Source: Streptomyces sp. NA02950 | GTDB taxonomy: Bacteria; Actinomycetota; Actinomycetes; Streptomycetales; Streptomycetaceae | DNA: 64,000 nt | Assembly: GCF_013364155.1 (NCBI RefSeq) | Contig: NZ_CP054916.1 | Coordinates: forward strand, 868,001 to 932,000 | Direction: 5' to 3' | In this document: positions 1 through 7,940 of the stretch, piece by piece | Position numbering within the stretch: position 1 is the stretch's first letter | How the letters are laid out: every line of letters begins with the position of its first letter | The notes under the pieces: model-generated | Seen by the model: the letters and a program-made list of their open reading frames with translations, nothing else | The model's database searches: none | Told to the model about the DNA's origin: nothing | Translations under genes and position numbers: made by a program

Positions 1-2
1 AG

Positions 3-551
3 CGGACCGGGGTGCTGTTCATCGCCGACGAGATCCAGTCGGGCCTGGGGCGCACCGGCACCACGCTGGCCGTGGACTACGAGGCGGTGCGGCCCGATGT
101 GCTGACGCTCGGCAAGGCCCTCGGCGGCGGTATCGTCCCGGTCTCCGCTGTCGTCGCCGACCGTGAGGTGCTCGGGGTGCTGCGCCCCGGTGAGCACGGT
201 TCGACGTTCGGCGGCAATCCGCTCTCCGCGGCGGTCGGCACGGCCGTCGTCGACCTGCTGCGCACCGGTGGGTTCCAGCGCCGCGCGGCGGAGTTGGGCG
301 AGGTGCTCCAGGAGGGTCTGGCGGCGCTCACCGGCAAGGGTGTGCTGGGCTACCGTTGCCGCGGGCTGTGGGCGGGCGTCGATGTGGACCCCGCGCTGGG
401 CACCGGCCGCGAGGTGAGCGAGCGCCTCATGGGCGAGGGGATCCTGGTCAAGGACACCCATGGTTCGACGATCCGGCTGGCTCCGCCGCTGACCATCACC
501 CGTGAGGAGCTCGAGTCCTCGCTCGCCGCCCTGGAGAAGGTGCTCGGCTGA
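3..551 (+). CDS. rocD: Ornithine aminotransferase, C-terminal part (cut by window edge)
   Basis: C-terminal 182 residues of a class III PLP aminotransferase. The PLP lysine lies in LTLGKALGGG, preceded by the FIADEIQSGLGRTG stretch that holds the cofactor-binding Asp and Gln. The HGSTFGGNPL block and the KDTHGSTIRLAPPLTI ending are typical of ornithine-oxo-acid transaminase, which converts ornithine and 2-oxoglutarate to glutamate semialdehyde in arginine catabolism. The frame is open to the left edge, so the start lies outside the window. A strong terminator follows 60 bases downstream. Other class III aminotransferases are possible but fit less well. Confidence 0.88.
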   Translation, partial: RTGVLFIADEIQSGLGRTGTTLAVDYEAVRPDVLTLGKALGGGIVPVSAVVADREVLGVLRPGEHGSTFGGNPLSAAVGTAVVDLLRTGGFQRRAAELGEVLQEGLAALTGKGVLGYRCRGLWAGVDVDPALGTGREVSERLMGEGILVKDTHGSTIRLAPPLTITREELESSLAALEKVLG

Positions 552-610
552 CCGGCCGGAGCCGACCCAGGACGGGAGCCGAACGAGGCTGACCGACCGA
601 CACCGCACAA

Positions 611-646
611 GCGCCGGGCCGCATTAAGTCCTATACGGCCCGGCGC
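611..646 (+). terminator. Intrinsic terminator after rocD
   Basis: Perfect 11-bp stem GCGCCGGGCCG / CGGCCCGGCGC with a 14-base AT-rich loop, followed by a T-rich stretch (TTCGTTGTGTT). It sits 60 bases after the rocD stop and insulates the next operon. Confidence 0.85.
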
Positions 647-958
647 TTCGTTGTGTTCACCTTCCGGCGGAATTTTTTTCCGCACCTCCGGACGGGCAAC
701 CGGAACCTAAGATAACGCCCAGGTCACGGCCACCCGTCCGAGAATTTATGTACGTTGTTGAGCATTCCAGCTATGCCAACCATCCGTTGTGGAACACTTC
801 TTTTCGTCTTCACCGGCCGACCTGCTGGAAAGCCGGAAGCCCTCGCGGGTCGAACGCGGTGGAGAGGTCCCCGCCCTCGGCTTCACGCGAGTGGTCGTTG
901 GGGCGACTGTCCGGGGAGAGCGACGCCCGGGCAGCTGGAATGCAAGGAGGCAATCCGG
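647..958 (+). promoter_or_regulatory. Upstream region of the pabAB-like operon
   Basis: About 310 bases without a convincing gene. The stretch 690-830 is less G+C-rich than its surroundings and probably holds the promoter; a short hairpin CGGAA-N5-TTCCG lies at 668-682. An 80-codon frame from ATG 748 and an upstream extension of the pabAB frame from 755 exist, but neither has a good ribosome binding site or family resemblance, so I treat them as non-coding. I could not assign -35/-10 boxes with confidence. Confidence 0.4.
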
Positions 959-3280
959 ATGGAATCGCTGAGGACGCTCCTCATCGATAATTATGACTCG
1001 TACACGTACAACCTCTTTCATCTGCTGACCGAGGTCAACGGCGAGGAACCGGAGGTGCTTCTCAATGACGCACCGGAATGCGCGGACATCGACCTTTCGG
1101 AGTTCGACAACATCGTTGTGTCCCCCGGCCCGGGTCATCCGGCCGACGGCCGGGACTTCGGTGCCGCCGCCCGGCTGGTCGACCGCTCCCCCGTCCCGGT
1201 GCTGGGGATCGGCCTGGGCCACCAGGGGATCGCGCTCGGCGCGCAGGCGCGGGTGGTGCGCGCTGCGGAGCCCCGGCACGGACATCTGTCGCGCATCAGC
1301 CACGGAGGCCGCGGTCTGTTCCGCGGCCTGCCATCGGATTTCACGGCCGTCCGCTCGCATTCGCTGTGCGTGGCCGAGCCGTTGCCGCTGGGCCTCCAGG
1401 GCATCGCCTGGTCCGAGGACGGCGTTCTGATGGGGCTGCGGCACCGGGCCCGCCCGCTGTGGGGCGTCCAGTTCCATCCGGAGTCGGTGCTCACCGGATT
1501 CGGCTACCGCATATTCGTCAATTTCCGCGATCTGACCGTCGAACACGCCAACGGTGAATCGGTCACCTCCATCACCGACCCCCGCCGCGCCCGCCCGGCG
1601 GGCGTACCGGCCCCCGAACCCGCACCGGACCGGACCCCGCCGGCGGCGAGCGCGCCCGCCCGCAAGGACCCGGCGCCCGCCCGCCGACCGGAGCAGGAGC
1701 CGGTCCCGGAGCACCACTACCGGCTGCACGCCCGGTGGCTGGCCGACGCCACCGACACCGAGGCGGCCTTCACCCGGCTGTACGCGGACGCCCCGGGCGC
1801 GTTCTGGCTGGACAGCGCCCGCACCGAGTCCGGTGAGGCACGCTTCTCCTTCCTCGGCGACAGCCGGGGCCCGCTGGCCGAGTTCGTCCGCTACGACGTC
1901 AGCCGGGGCGTCTGCGAGATCGAGCGGACGGGGCGGCCCGGCGCCCGGTTCGAGGGCAGTGTCTTCGACTACCTGGACCGGGAACTGGCCCGCCGTCAGG
2001 TCAGCGCCCCCGACCTCCCCTTCGACTTCACCGGCGGCTACGTCGGGTACTTCGGCTACGAGCTCAAGGCCGACTGCGGTTCCCCCAACCGCCACCGGGC
2101 CAGCACCCCGGACGCCTGCTGGCTGTTCGCCGACCGGTTCGTCGCGGTCGACCACCAGGAGGGCGTCACCTATGTGTGCGCGCTCGCCGAGGACACCCCC
2201 GACGGCCACCGTGGGGCGAAGGAGTGGCTGGACGCGACCGTCACCGTGCTCACCGGCGTGCCCGCGCCCGCCGGACCGGTCCCCCCGCCGCCACCGCTCA
2301 CCAGCACCAGCGCCGTGGAACCCTGGCTGGTCCGGGACCGGGAGAGCCACGCCGCCGCGGTCGCCGCCGCGCTGCGCGAACTGCGCGCCGGAGTGAGCTA
2401 CGAGATCTGCCTCACCAACTCCGCCTGGCTGCCCGCGCCCAGCGATTCCTACACCTTCTACCGGGCCCTGCGCCGGTCCGATCCGGCGCCGTACGCCGCC
2501 TATCTGCGGTTCGGCGGCACGGATGTGGCCTGTGCCTCCCCCGAGCGCTTTCTGCGCGTCACGCCCGACGGGCTCGCCGAGGCCAAGCCGGTCAAGGGCA
2601 CCATCGGCCGCGGCCGGGACACCGAACAGGACGCGCGGGCCCTGGCCGCCCTGGGCACCAGCCCCAAGCCCCGCGCCGAGAACCTGATGATCGTCGACCT
2701 GCTCCGCAGCGACCTCGGCAGGGTCAGCCGGCCGGGCAGTGTGTATGTGCCGCGGCTGATGAACACCGAGACCTACTCCACCGTGCACCACCTGGTCTCC
2801 ACGGTGCGCGGACGGCTGCGCCGGGGCATCTCCGCCGTCGACTGCGTACGCTCCTGCTTCCCGGCCGGTTCCATGACCGGCGCCCCCAAGGCGCGCACCC
2901 TGGAGATCATCGACACGCTGGAGACCGAGGCCCGCGGGGTCTACTCCGGGGCCATCGGCTTCCTCAGCTGCAACGGTGCCGCCGATCTCAACGTCGTCAT
3001 CCGCACGGCCGTGTTCACCGGCGGCCGGATGCACATCGGCGCGGGCGGCTCCGTCGTCCTCGGCTCCGATCCGGCCGAGGAGTACGAGGAGATGCTGCTC
3101 AAGACCGCGGCGACGATGCGCGCCCACGACGCCGTGCGGGCACGGCCCGCCGGGGCCCACGACGGCCCGCGGCCACGGTCCGCCGGGACGTACCAGAGCC
3201 TGCCGCCACGGTCCGCCGGGACCCACGAGGGCCTGCTCGTGGGGAGCGCGTCCACCTCCGCGACCGACTTCGAACGGTGA
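959..3280 (+). CDS. Fused aminodeoxychorismate synthase (PabA-PabB type) with defective amidotransferase site
   Basis: 773-residue fusion of a class I glutamine amidotransferase (about 1-190) and a chorismate-binding synthase domain (about 320-740), joined by a Pro/Ala-rich linker. The synthase half carries PVKGT with Lys546, the lysine typical of PabB; anthranilate synthases have Ala there. This favours 4-amino-4-deoxychorismate production from chorismate. In the amidotransferase half, FHPES (His173, Glu175) and HSL are intact, but the nucleophile motif reads GIGLGHQ, with Gly85 (codon GGC at 1211-1213) in place of the expected Cys. Glutamine hydrolysis should be lost, so ammonia must be free or supplied by another amidotransferase. 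ATG 959 is chosen because AAGGAGG lies 8 bases upstream. The next two genes follow almost without gaps. The C-terminus has an odd repetitive tail rich in RPAG/RSAGT. Confidence 0.85.
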   Translation: MESLRTLLIDNYDSYTYNLFHLLTEVNGEEPEVLLNDAPECADIDLSEFDNIVVSPGPGHPADGRDFGAAARLVDRSPVPVLGIGLGHQGIALGAQARVVRAAEPRHGHLSRISHGGRGLFRGLPSDFTAVRSHSLCVAEPLPLGLQGIAWSEDGVLMGLRHRARPLWGVQFHPESVLTGFGYRIFVNFRDLTVEHANGESVTSITDPRRARPAGVPAPEPAPDRTPPAASAPARKDPAPARRPEQEPVPEHHYRLHARWLADATDTEAAFTRLYADAPGAFWLDSARTESGEARFSFLGDSRGPLAEFVRYDVSRGVCEIERTGRPGARFEGSVFDYLDRELARRQVSAPDLPFDFTGGYVGYFGYELKADCGSPNRHRASTPDACWLFADRFVAVDHQEGVTYVCALAEDTPDGHRGAKEWLDATVTVLTGVPAPAGPVPPPPPLTSTSAVEPWLVRDRESHAAAVAAALRELRAGVSYEICLTNSAWLPAPSDSYTFYRALRRSDPAPYAAYLRFGGTDVACASPERFLRVTPDGLAEAKPVKGTIGRGRDTEQDARALAALGTSPKPRAENLMIVDLLRSDLGRVSRPGSVYVPRLMNTETYSTVHHLVSTVRGRLRRGISAVDCVRSCFPAGSMTGAPKARTLEIIDTLETEARGVYSGAIGFLSCNGAADLNVVIRTAVFTGGRMHIGAGGSVVLGSDPAEEYEEMLLKTAATMRAHDAVRARPAGAHDGPRPRSAGTYQSLPPRSAGTHEGLLVGSASTSATDFER

Positions 3281-3290
3281 GGGCCCGGAC

Positions 3291-4880
3291 ATGTGGCAAC
3301 GGCTGCTTCCCGAGCGCGGGTTCTATCCGGGGCTGATGTTCCAGGAGGCCGCGGCCCGCCACGGCCGGGTCCGGGTCACCCTCGACCGTCCCCTGGACAT
3401 CGCGCCCGAGGCCGGTGACGACTTCGCGTATCCCGAACTGGCGGACCTGATCGACGACATGGCCGGTCGGCTGTGGTCGGCGGGGGTCCGGCCGAGCGAG
3501 CATGTGGCGATCCTCAAGCGCGACAACGCTGACGTCGTCTTATTGACCTGTGCCGTCTCCCGGATCGGGGCGGTTCCGGCGCTGCTGTCGCCCACGCTCG
3601 AAGGCGGCGTGGTGGCGGTGCTGCTGGACCGGCTGCACGCGCCCTGGCTGATCACCGACCGGGAGGCGCTGATGTCCACCCTGAGCGGGGTGGACACCAC
3701 GCTCGCCCGTGGTGTGCTGACGGTGGACGAGGCGCCGGGGAAGACCCTGGCGCTGGCGGGTCTCGCCGGTGTGCCGCGCCGTCCGGCGATCCGGCTGCAT
3801 CCCCATGAACCCTCCCTGATCACCCACGGCCCGGGGGCCGCGGGGATCCCCCGGCTGGAGGTGCACTCCCCGCACACACTGTGGAACCGGCTGGTGCCGC
3901 AGCAGGCGCTGGGCCGGGCCACCCGCGGTGAACCGGCCGCGCTGCACCTGCCGTTCGCCTCCTCCCGGATCCACCAACTGCTGGGCGTACTGCTGCACTT
4001 CGGCAGTCCGCTGCTGCTGCTCACCGACCCCGATCCGGCGCAGGCGGGCCCGCTGCTGACGACGCACCGGCCCGGCATCGTCGAGACGGATCCGCACACC
4101 TTCGCGCTGTGGGAGGAGCTGGCGGACGCGCCCGGCGGGCCGCTGTCCCGCGTCCGGTCGTACGGCAGCCCCTTCGACACCCTCCATCCGCGCACCGTGA
4201 AGCGGCTGCTGGACGCGTCCCGGCGCCGGGACCCCCGGCTGATGCAGCTCTACGGACAGGGCGAGACGGGCCCGATCGCCTTCGGCTGGTACACCCGGCG
4301 GGGGCTGGAGCGGGCGCACGAGCGCCGAGTGGGCACCGGGATCCCCGGCTTCACCCGGATCCGGGTGGTCGACGAGCGCGGCCGCACCTGTCCGCCCGGT
4401 GCGCCGGGGGCGGTCGAGGTCCGTACCCGGGGCCGGATCCTCACCTATCTGGGCGCGCCGGAGCAGTACGCCCGGCAGGTGGACCACGGGTGGTGGCGGA
4501 TGGGCGACACCGGCTACCGGGACTGGTGGGGTGCGCTGTACCTGCTCGACCCCGGGGCGGACCGGGTCTCCCCGGCCGAAGGCGATCTGGAGGTCGAGGA
4601 CGAGCTGCTGTCCCGGTTGGCCGAGCTCCGTGAGGTGATCATCGTCCGCGGTCCCGGACGGGAGGCGATGCCGGTGGTGTGCACCCGCGGGGACCGTCCG
4701 CTGGACACCGGCCGGTGGCTGCGGGCCACCGGGGACCTGCCGTCGCTGGCGGCGCCCGTGCAGTGCCGCTTCGAGGATCTGCCCCGCACCCGCACCTGGA
4801 AGATCAAGCGGCTGGAGATCGCCCGGCTGCTGGCCACGGGTGAACTGCCCGTGCTGAGCGGGGCGTCGGCCCATGGGTGA
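3291..4880 (+). CDS. AMP-binding (adenylate-forming) enzyme with degenerate core motifs
   Basis: 529 residues, ATG start 10 bases after the upstream stop. The fold of an acyl/aryl-AMP ligase is recognisable from YGQGETGP (A5-like), WWRMGDTGY (A7) and RTWKIKR near the C-terminus (A10 with its lysine). The P-loop region A3 (about 178-188) reads THGPGAAGIPR instead of TSGTTGxPK, with Arg for Lys, and the usual A8 hinge motif is not visible. It may be an aryl-CoA/acyl ligase with altered kinetics or a partner that no longer adenylates. Position between pabAB-like and pabC-like genes suggests that it activates p-aminobenzoate or a carboxylic acid joined to it; that is inference. It overlaps the next gene by 8 bases. 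Confidence 0.75.
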   Translation: MWQRLLPERGFYPGLMFQEAAARHGRVRVTLDRPLDIAPEAGDDFAYPELADLIDDMAGRLWSAGVRPSEHVAILKRDNADVVLLTCAVSRIGAVPALLSPTLEGGVVAVLLDRLHAPWLITDREALMSTLSGVDTTLARGVLTVDEAPGKTLALAGLAGVPRRPAIRLHPHEPSLITHGPGAAGIPRLEVHSPHTLWNRLVPQQALGRATRGEPAALHLPFASSRIHQLLGVLLHFGSPLLLLTDPDPAQAGPLLTTHRPGIVETDPHTFALWEELADAPGGPLSRVRSYGSPFDTLHPRTVKRLLDASRRRDPRLMQLYGQGETGPIAFGWYTRRGLERAHERRVGTGIPGFTRIRVVDERGRTCPPGAPGAVEVRTRGRILTYLGAPEQYARQVDHGWWRMGDTGYRDWWGALYLLDPGADRVSPAEGDLEVEDELLSRLAELREVIIVRGPGREAMPVVCTRGDRPLDTGRWLRATGDLPSLAAPVQCRFEDLPRTRTWKIKRLEIARLLATGELPVLSGASAHG

Positions 4881-5727
4881 ACGGACGCACGCCTGGGGCG
4901 GCGGACTCCAGGACTGCCGGCCCGAGCAGAAGCAGTGGACACTGATGTGGCGCGAGGACGGCGGGCTGATGCCCTCGCGCGCGGTGCCCGACAGCGCGGT
5001 GCTGGCCGCCGACTCGTGGCTGGTGGACGACGGGCGGGTGCGGGCGCTGGAGCGCCACCGCCGCCGGTTCGTCGCCGCGTGCACCGAGGCCACCGGCGAT
5101 TCGCCCGCGCGGATCGAGAGCTTCTGGCGGGACGCGATGGCGATGGTGCCGCGGACGGACCGCTGGTACCCCCGGGTGGAGCTGGCGGGCCCGGAACCGG
5201 CCCGGCTGTTCCTGCGGATCCGTCCGGCGCCGCCCCGTACGGCCAATGTGACGGTGTGTCTGACCGAGGAGTTCGATCCGCGGTCGGTGCCTCGGCGCAA
5301 GGGGCCCGATCTCTCCCTGCTGGCGCATCTGCGCGAGCGGGCGGCAGCGCGCGGTGCGCAGGAGTTGCTGCTCACCACGGAGACGGGGCTGGTGCTGGAG
5401 GGCACCAGCGCGAATGTCCTGTGGTGGGAGGACGACGTGCTGTGTCTGCCGGACCCGGAGCTGCCGCTGCTCACGGGTGTCACCTCGGCGCTGATCGGGG
5501 AGCACGCGGCGGAGCTGGGCATCCGGCTGGAGCACCGCAGATGCGCCCCGCACGAGCTGGACGGCCGGGAGGTGTGGCTGGTCAACGCCCTGCACGGGAT
5601 CCGCCCGGTCACCGCGTGGCTGGGGCGTCCGCTGCGTGCGGGCCCGGCGCTGCGCGCCGCCGACTGGCAGACCTGGCTGGACGGCAGCGCCGAACCGTTC
5701 GTCGCCACGAACGGAGTCCACCGATGA
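4873..5727 (+). CDS. Class IV aminotransferase-fold enzyme, probable aminodeoxychorismate lyase (PabC-like)
   Basis: 284 residues, fold type IV PLP enzyme. The likely PLP lysine is Lys143 in RRKGPDLS, and the conserved cofactor-contacting Glu176 is in LEGTSANVLWW. Together with the upstream fused ADC synthase, the best guess is cleavage of 4-amino-4-deoxychorismate to p-aminobenzoate and pyruvate. Branched-chain or D-amino-acid aminotransferase activity is the alternative. Its ATG overlaps the preceding stop (ATGGGTGA), implying translational coupling. The order synthase-ligase-lyase is not the usual folate pab arrangement and suggests a dedicated secondary-metabolic use. Confidence 0.75.
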   Translation: MGERTHAWGGGLQDCRPEQKQWTLMWREDGGLMPSRAVPDSAVLAADSWLVDDGRVRALERHRRRFVAACTEATGDSPARIESFWRDAMAMVPRTDRWYPRVELAGPEPARLFLRIRPAPPRTANVTVCLTEEFDPRSVPRRKGPDLSLLAHLRERAAARGAQELLLTTETGLVLEGTSANVLWWEDDVLCLPDPELPLLTGVTSALIGEHAAELGIRLEHRRCAPHELDGREVWLVNALHGIRPVTAWLGRPLRAGPALRAADWQTWLDGSAEPFVATNGVHR

Positions 5728-6054
5728 CGGGCGCCCCCGCTGCCCGTGAAACGGCGGCCAGGCACCTGGGCCCTGTCCCGCCGATCTTCGCGGGGCCGCG
5801 ACGCCTGGCACCGCGCCTCGCCACGTTGTCGGGGTCATCCGAGTACGCCCGGTACGAGGACGACCCTCCGCCGTGCGATCCTCCCCCGGCTACCGCTGGG
5901 TGGTGCCCCCGCACCAGACGCCGCGGCCTGATCCACGAAGACCGACAGGACCGGACCCAGCCGTGCGGCGCGGTGCCCCCGGCCCCGCGCATCCGACCGT
6001 CCGGGGCGCGGCGCGGGGGCGCGCCGTCGCCCGGCACCCGCTGGAGGCCAGACC
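5728..6054. other. 327-base gap without a recognisable gene
   Basis: An ATG at 5724 overlaps the pabC-like stop (ATGA) and opens a long frame, but its translation is Pro/Arg-rich, resembles no family I know and runs antisense or out of frame through the following real genes. I see no clear terminator or promoter. A decayed fourth operon gene is possible. Confidence 0.3.
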
Positions 6055-6672
6055 ATGAACACCCATGGACCGCGACGTCTCTTCGGGACGCATCAGCCCC
6101 GGCTGCGGGGTCCGGACCGGGGACCGAATCCACTGCGGCGCAGGTCGGACCGGATCCAGTCCTGGTGCACCGTGCTGTTCCTGCTGACGCTGGTGTGCGG
6201 GCTCCCGGCCGCGGCGCTGAGCGCCGCCCACGCGGCGTACGGCTCGCAGATGCGGGTGGTGCGCGCCGAGGAGGCCTCGCGCCACGCGATCACCGCACGG
6301 CTGGCGGAGACCCCACCGGGCGGGCCGCACCGCGTGGACAGGCAGTCGCCCTGGCAGGCGCGGGTCCGCTGGACCGGCGCGGACGGCGGGCACCACTCCG
6401 GCACGGCCACGGTGACGGGCGGTACGGAGGCGGGGGACGCGGTGCGGGTGTGGGTGGACCGCTCCGGGGCGCTGGTGCGGCCACCGGCCTCCCCCTCGAC
6501 CGCGCGGACGGTGGGCTGGTTCGCCGGCTGTCTGACCGCGGCGGCGGTGGTCACCGTGGCGTATGCGGCCCGGGCCCGGGCCCGGCAGGTGCTGGACCGC
6601 GGCCGGTACGCGCGATGGGAGGCAGAGTGGAAGGTGGTGGAACCCGCGTGGTCCGGCAGGGAACGTCGCTGA
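6055..6672 (+). CDS. Two-helix membrane protein, Rv1733c-like
   Basis: 205 residues with an N-terminal basic segment, a transmembrane helix near residues 38-62 (SWCTVLFLLTLVCGLPAAAL), an extracytoplasmic domain of about 95 residues and a second helix near 150-172 (TVGWFAGCLTAAAVVTVAYA). This topology, and a WQARVRWTGADG... GDAVRVWVDRSGALV core, match the actinobacterial Rv1733c-like family, very common in Streptomyces and functionally undefined. The ATG follows GGAGGCC. No operon partner is obvious. Confidence 0.7.
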   Translation: MNTHGPRRLFGTHQPRLRGPDRGPNPLRRRSDRIQSWCTVLFLLTLVCGLPAAALSAAHAAYGSQMRVVRAEEASRHAITARLAETPPGGPHRVDRQSPWQARVRWTGADGGHHSGTATVTGGTEAGDAVRVWVDRSGALVRPPASPSTARTVGWFAGCLTAAAVVTVAYAARARARQVLDRGRYARWEAEWKVVEPAWSGRERR

Positions 6673-6757
6673 TCCGGGTCCCGGCCCGATCCGGGGCGCG
6701 GTCCGGCCCCTGGCCCGGCCGGTGTCCGCGCGGTACGCGGAAGGTGAGGAGCGGATC

Positions 6758-7048
6758 ATGTCGCACACAGTGGAGTGGAGAGTCCACCTCTTCCTCTTCG
6801 AGGACGAGGGCAGGACCAAGGCACGGGTGGAACTGGACACCGGGAAGTCGGCGCTCACCGGGCGGGGCCTGGCGCGCTGCAACCCCGACGACGAGGACGT
6901 ACCGGCGATCGGTGACGAGCTGGCCGCGGGCCGGGCGCTGCACGACCTCGGGGAGCAGCTGCTGCGCGCCGCGGAGCACGACATCGAGCACGTGGGCGCG
7001 CCCCCGGCCCCGCCGCGGCCGCGCCCGGGATACGGCTGGATCGCCTGA
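6758..7048 (+). CDS. DUF1876 domain protein
   Basis: 96-residue cytoplasmic protein. Opening VEWRVHLFLFEDEGRTKARVEL, and the GRGLARCNPDD and IGDELAAGRAL segments, are characteristic of the actinobacterial DUF1876 (dsRBD-like fold) family. These proteins are often stress-associated but their role is unknown. ATG 6758 is preceded by AAGGTGAGGAG. It ends four bases before the tail of the convergent regulator gene. Confidence 0.8.
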   Translation: MSHTVEWRVHLFLFEDEGRTKARVELDTGKSALTGRGLARCNPDDEDVPAIGDELAAGRALHDLGEQLLRAAEHDIEHVGAPPAPPRPRPGYGWIA

Positions 7049-7052
7049 CGGC

Positions 7053-7775
7053 TCAGGGCGTCCCGGCCACTCGGGGCGTCCCGGCCACGGCCGTCCCGAG
7101 GTCCTCGGCGGCCTTGGCGAGCAGATCGAGCATCGCGCGTTCGGCGCGGGGCGCGTCCCGGTCGCGTACGGCCTCCAGCACCCGGCGGTGGCTGGGCACC
7201 GGGTCGCCGGCGTCGCCGCGGCCGTGCACCAGCCGGTCGCGCTCGCGCAGGCCGGGCTCCAGGACCAGATCGAGCCGGGCGAGCAGTTCATTGCCGGTGG
7301 CGGCGAGCAGGGCACGGTGGAAGGCGGCGTCGGCCTCGGCCTCCGCTTCGAGATCGCCGCGGGCGCGCTCCATGGCGGCCAGCGCCGCGTCCAGCGCGGC
7401 GAGGTCGGCGTCGGTGCGGCGCAGCGCGGCGCGGTGGGCGGCGGCCGGTTCCACGACGGCGCGGATGTCGGTGAGATCGCGCATCAGCCGCTCGCCGTCT
7501 CCCCCGGCCATCCGCCAGCGGATCACATCGGCGTCCAGGAGGTTCCAGGCGCAGCGCGGGCGGATGAAGGTGCCGCGCTTCTGGCGTGCGTCGATGAGCC
7601 CCTTACCGGCCAGGACCTTCAGGGATTCGCGCATCACGGTGAGGCTGACGTCCAGTTCCTCGCCGAGGGCGCGGACGTCCAGGATGTCGCCCTCGGCGAG
7701 GTCCCCGGCGACGATCCGGGCGCCGAGGCGCTGGACCACCTGGCCGTGGACACCCCGTCCCGCGTAGGACGTCAT
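7053..7775 (-). CDS. FadR-subfamily GntR regulator (FCD domain)
   Basis: 240 residues: winged helix (about 5-70, with LGEELDVSLTVMRESLKVL and GLIDARQKRGTFI) followed by an all-helical FCD effector domain (about 90-225) that carries the expected metal/ligand residues in DAAFHRALLAATGN and PSHRRVL. Such proteins usually repress sugar-acid or sugar catabolic genes. It is divergent from the glycosidase at 7941, and the 17-bp AT-rich site at 7841-7857 lies between them. The C-terminus holds an in-frame 18-base duplication (GGGCGTCCCGGCCAC twice, 7056-7088). The ligand is unknown; the neighbours suggest a plant-derived sugar or sugar acid. Confidence 0.85.
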   Translation of the reverse strand: MTSYAGRGVHGQVVQRLGARIVAGDLAEGDILDVRALGEELDVSLTVMRESLKVLAGKGLIDARQKRGTFIRPRCAWNLLDADVIRWRMAGGDGERLMRDLTDIRAVVEPAAAHRAALRRTDADLAALDAALAAMERARGDLEAEAEADAAFHRALLAATGNELLARLDLVLEPGLRERDRLVHGRGDAGDPVPSHRRVLEAVRDRDAPRAERAMLDLLAKAAEDLGTAVAGTPRVAGTP

Positions 7776-7840
7776 CGATGTGCTCCTCCTGTCCGCCCCC
7801 GTACGGCACGTTCCCGCATGGCACGTTCCCGTAGCGCGGC

Positions 7841-7857
7841 ATTATTTATGAATACAT
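7841..7857. promoter_or_regulatory. Candidate operator for the FadR-type regulator
   Basis: ATTATTTATGAATACAT, an AT-rich island in G+C-rich DNA between the divergent regulator and glycosidase genes. It matches 13 of 17 bases of the site at 9991-10007 upstream of the SDR gene. The binding protein is inferred from position only. Confidence 0.5.
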
Positions 7858-7940
7858 CTTGACACCTTCGCGGCGGGCCCCGAACGATGAACCGAGCCTC
7901 ATCGCCGAGCCGTCGAGCCGCCGACCGCGGGGAGCCCCCA

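Noticed and set aside
748..990. 80-codon frame as a possible leader peptide of the pabAB-like operon
   Set aside because: No ribosome binding site, no run of Trp or other regulatory codons, and it overlaps the true start region.
746..3292. 848-codon open frame on the minus strand opposite the pabAB-like gene
   Set aside because: Composition is Gly/Val/Ala/Arg/His-rich without recognisable motifs; it mirrors the third-position bias of the real gene on the plus strand.
4935..7862. 975-codon plus-strand open frame running through the pabC-like, membrane protein and DUF1876 genes
   Set aside because: It crosses several well-supported genes in other frames and both strands, so it is a high-G+C artefact.
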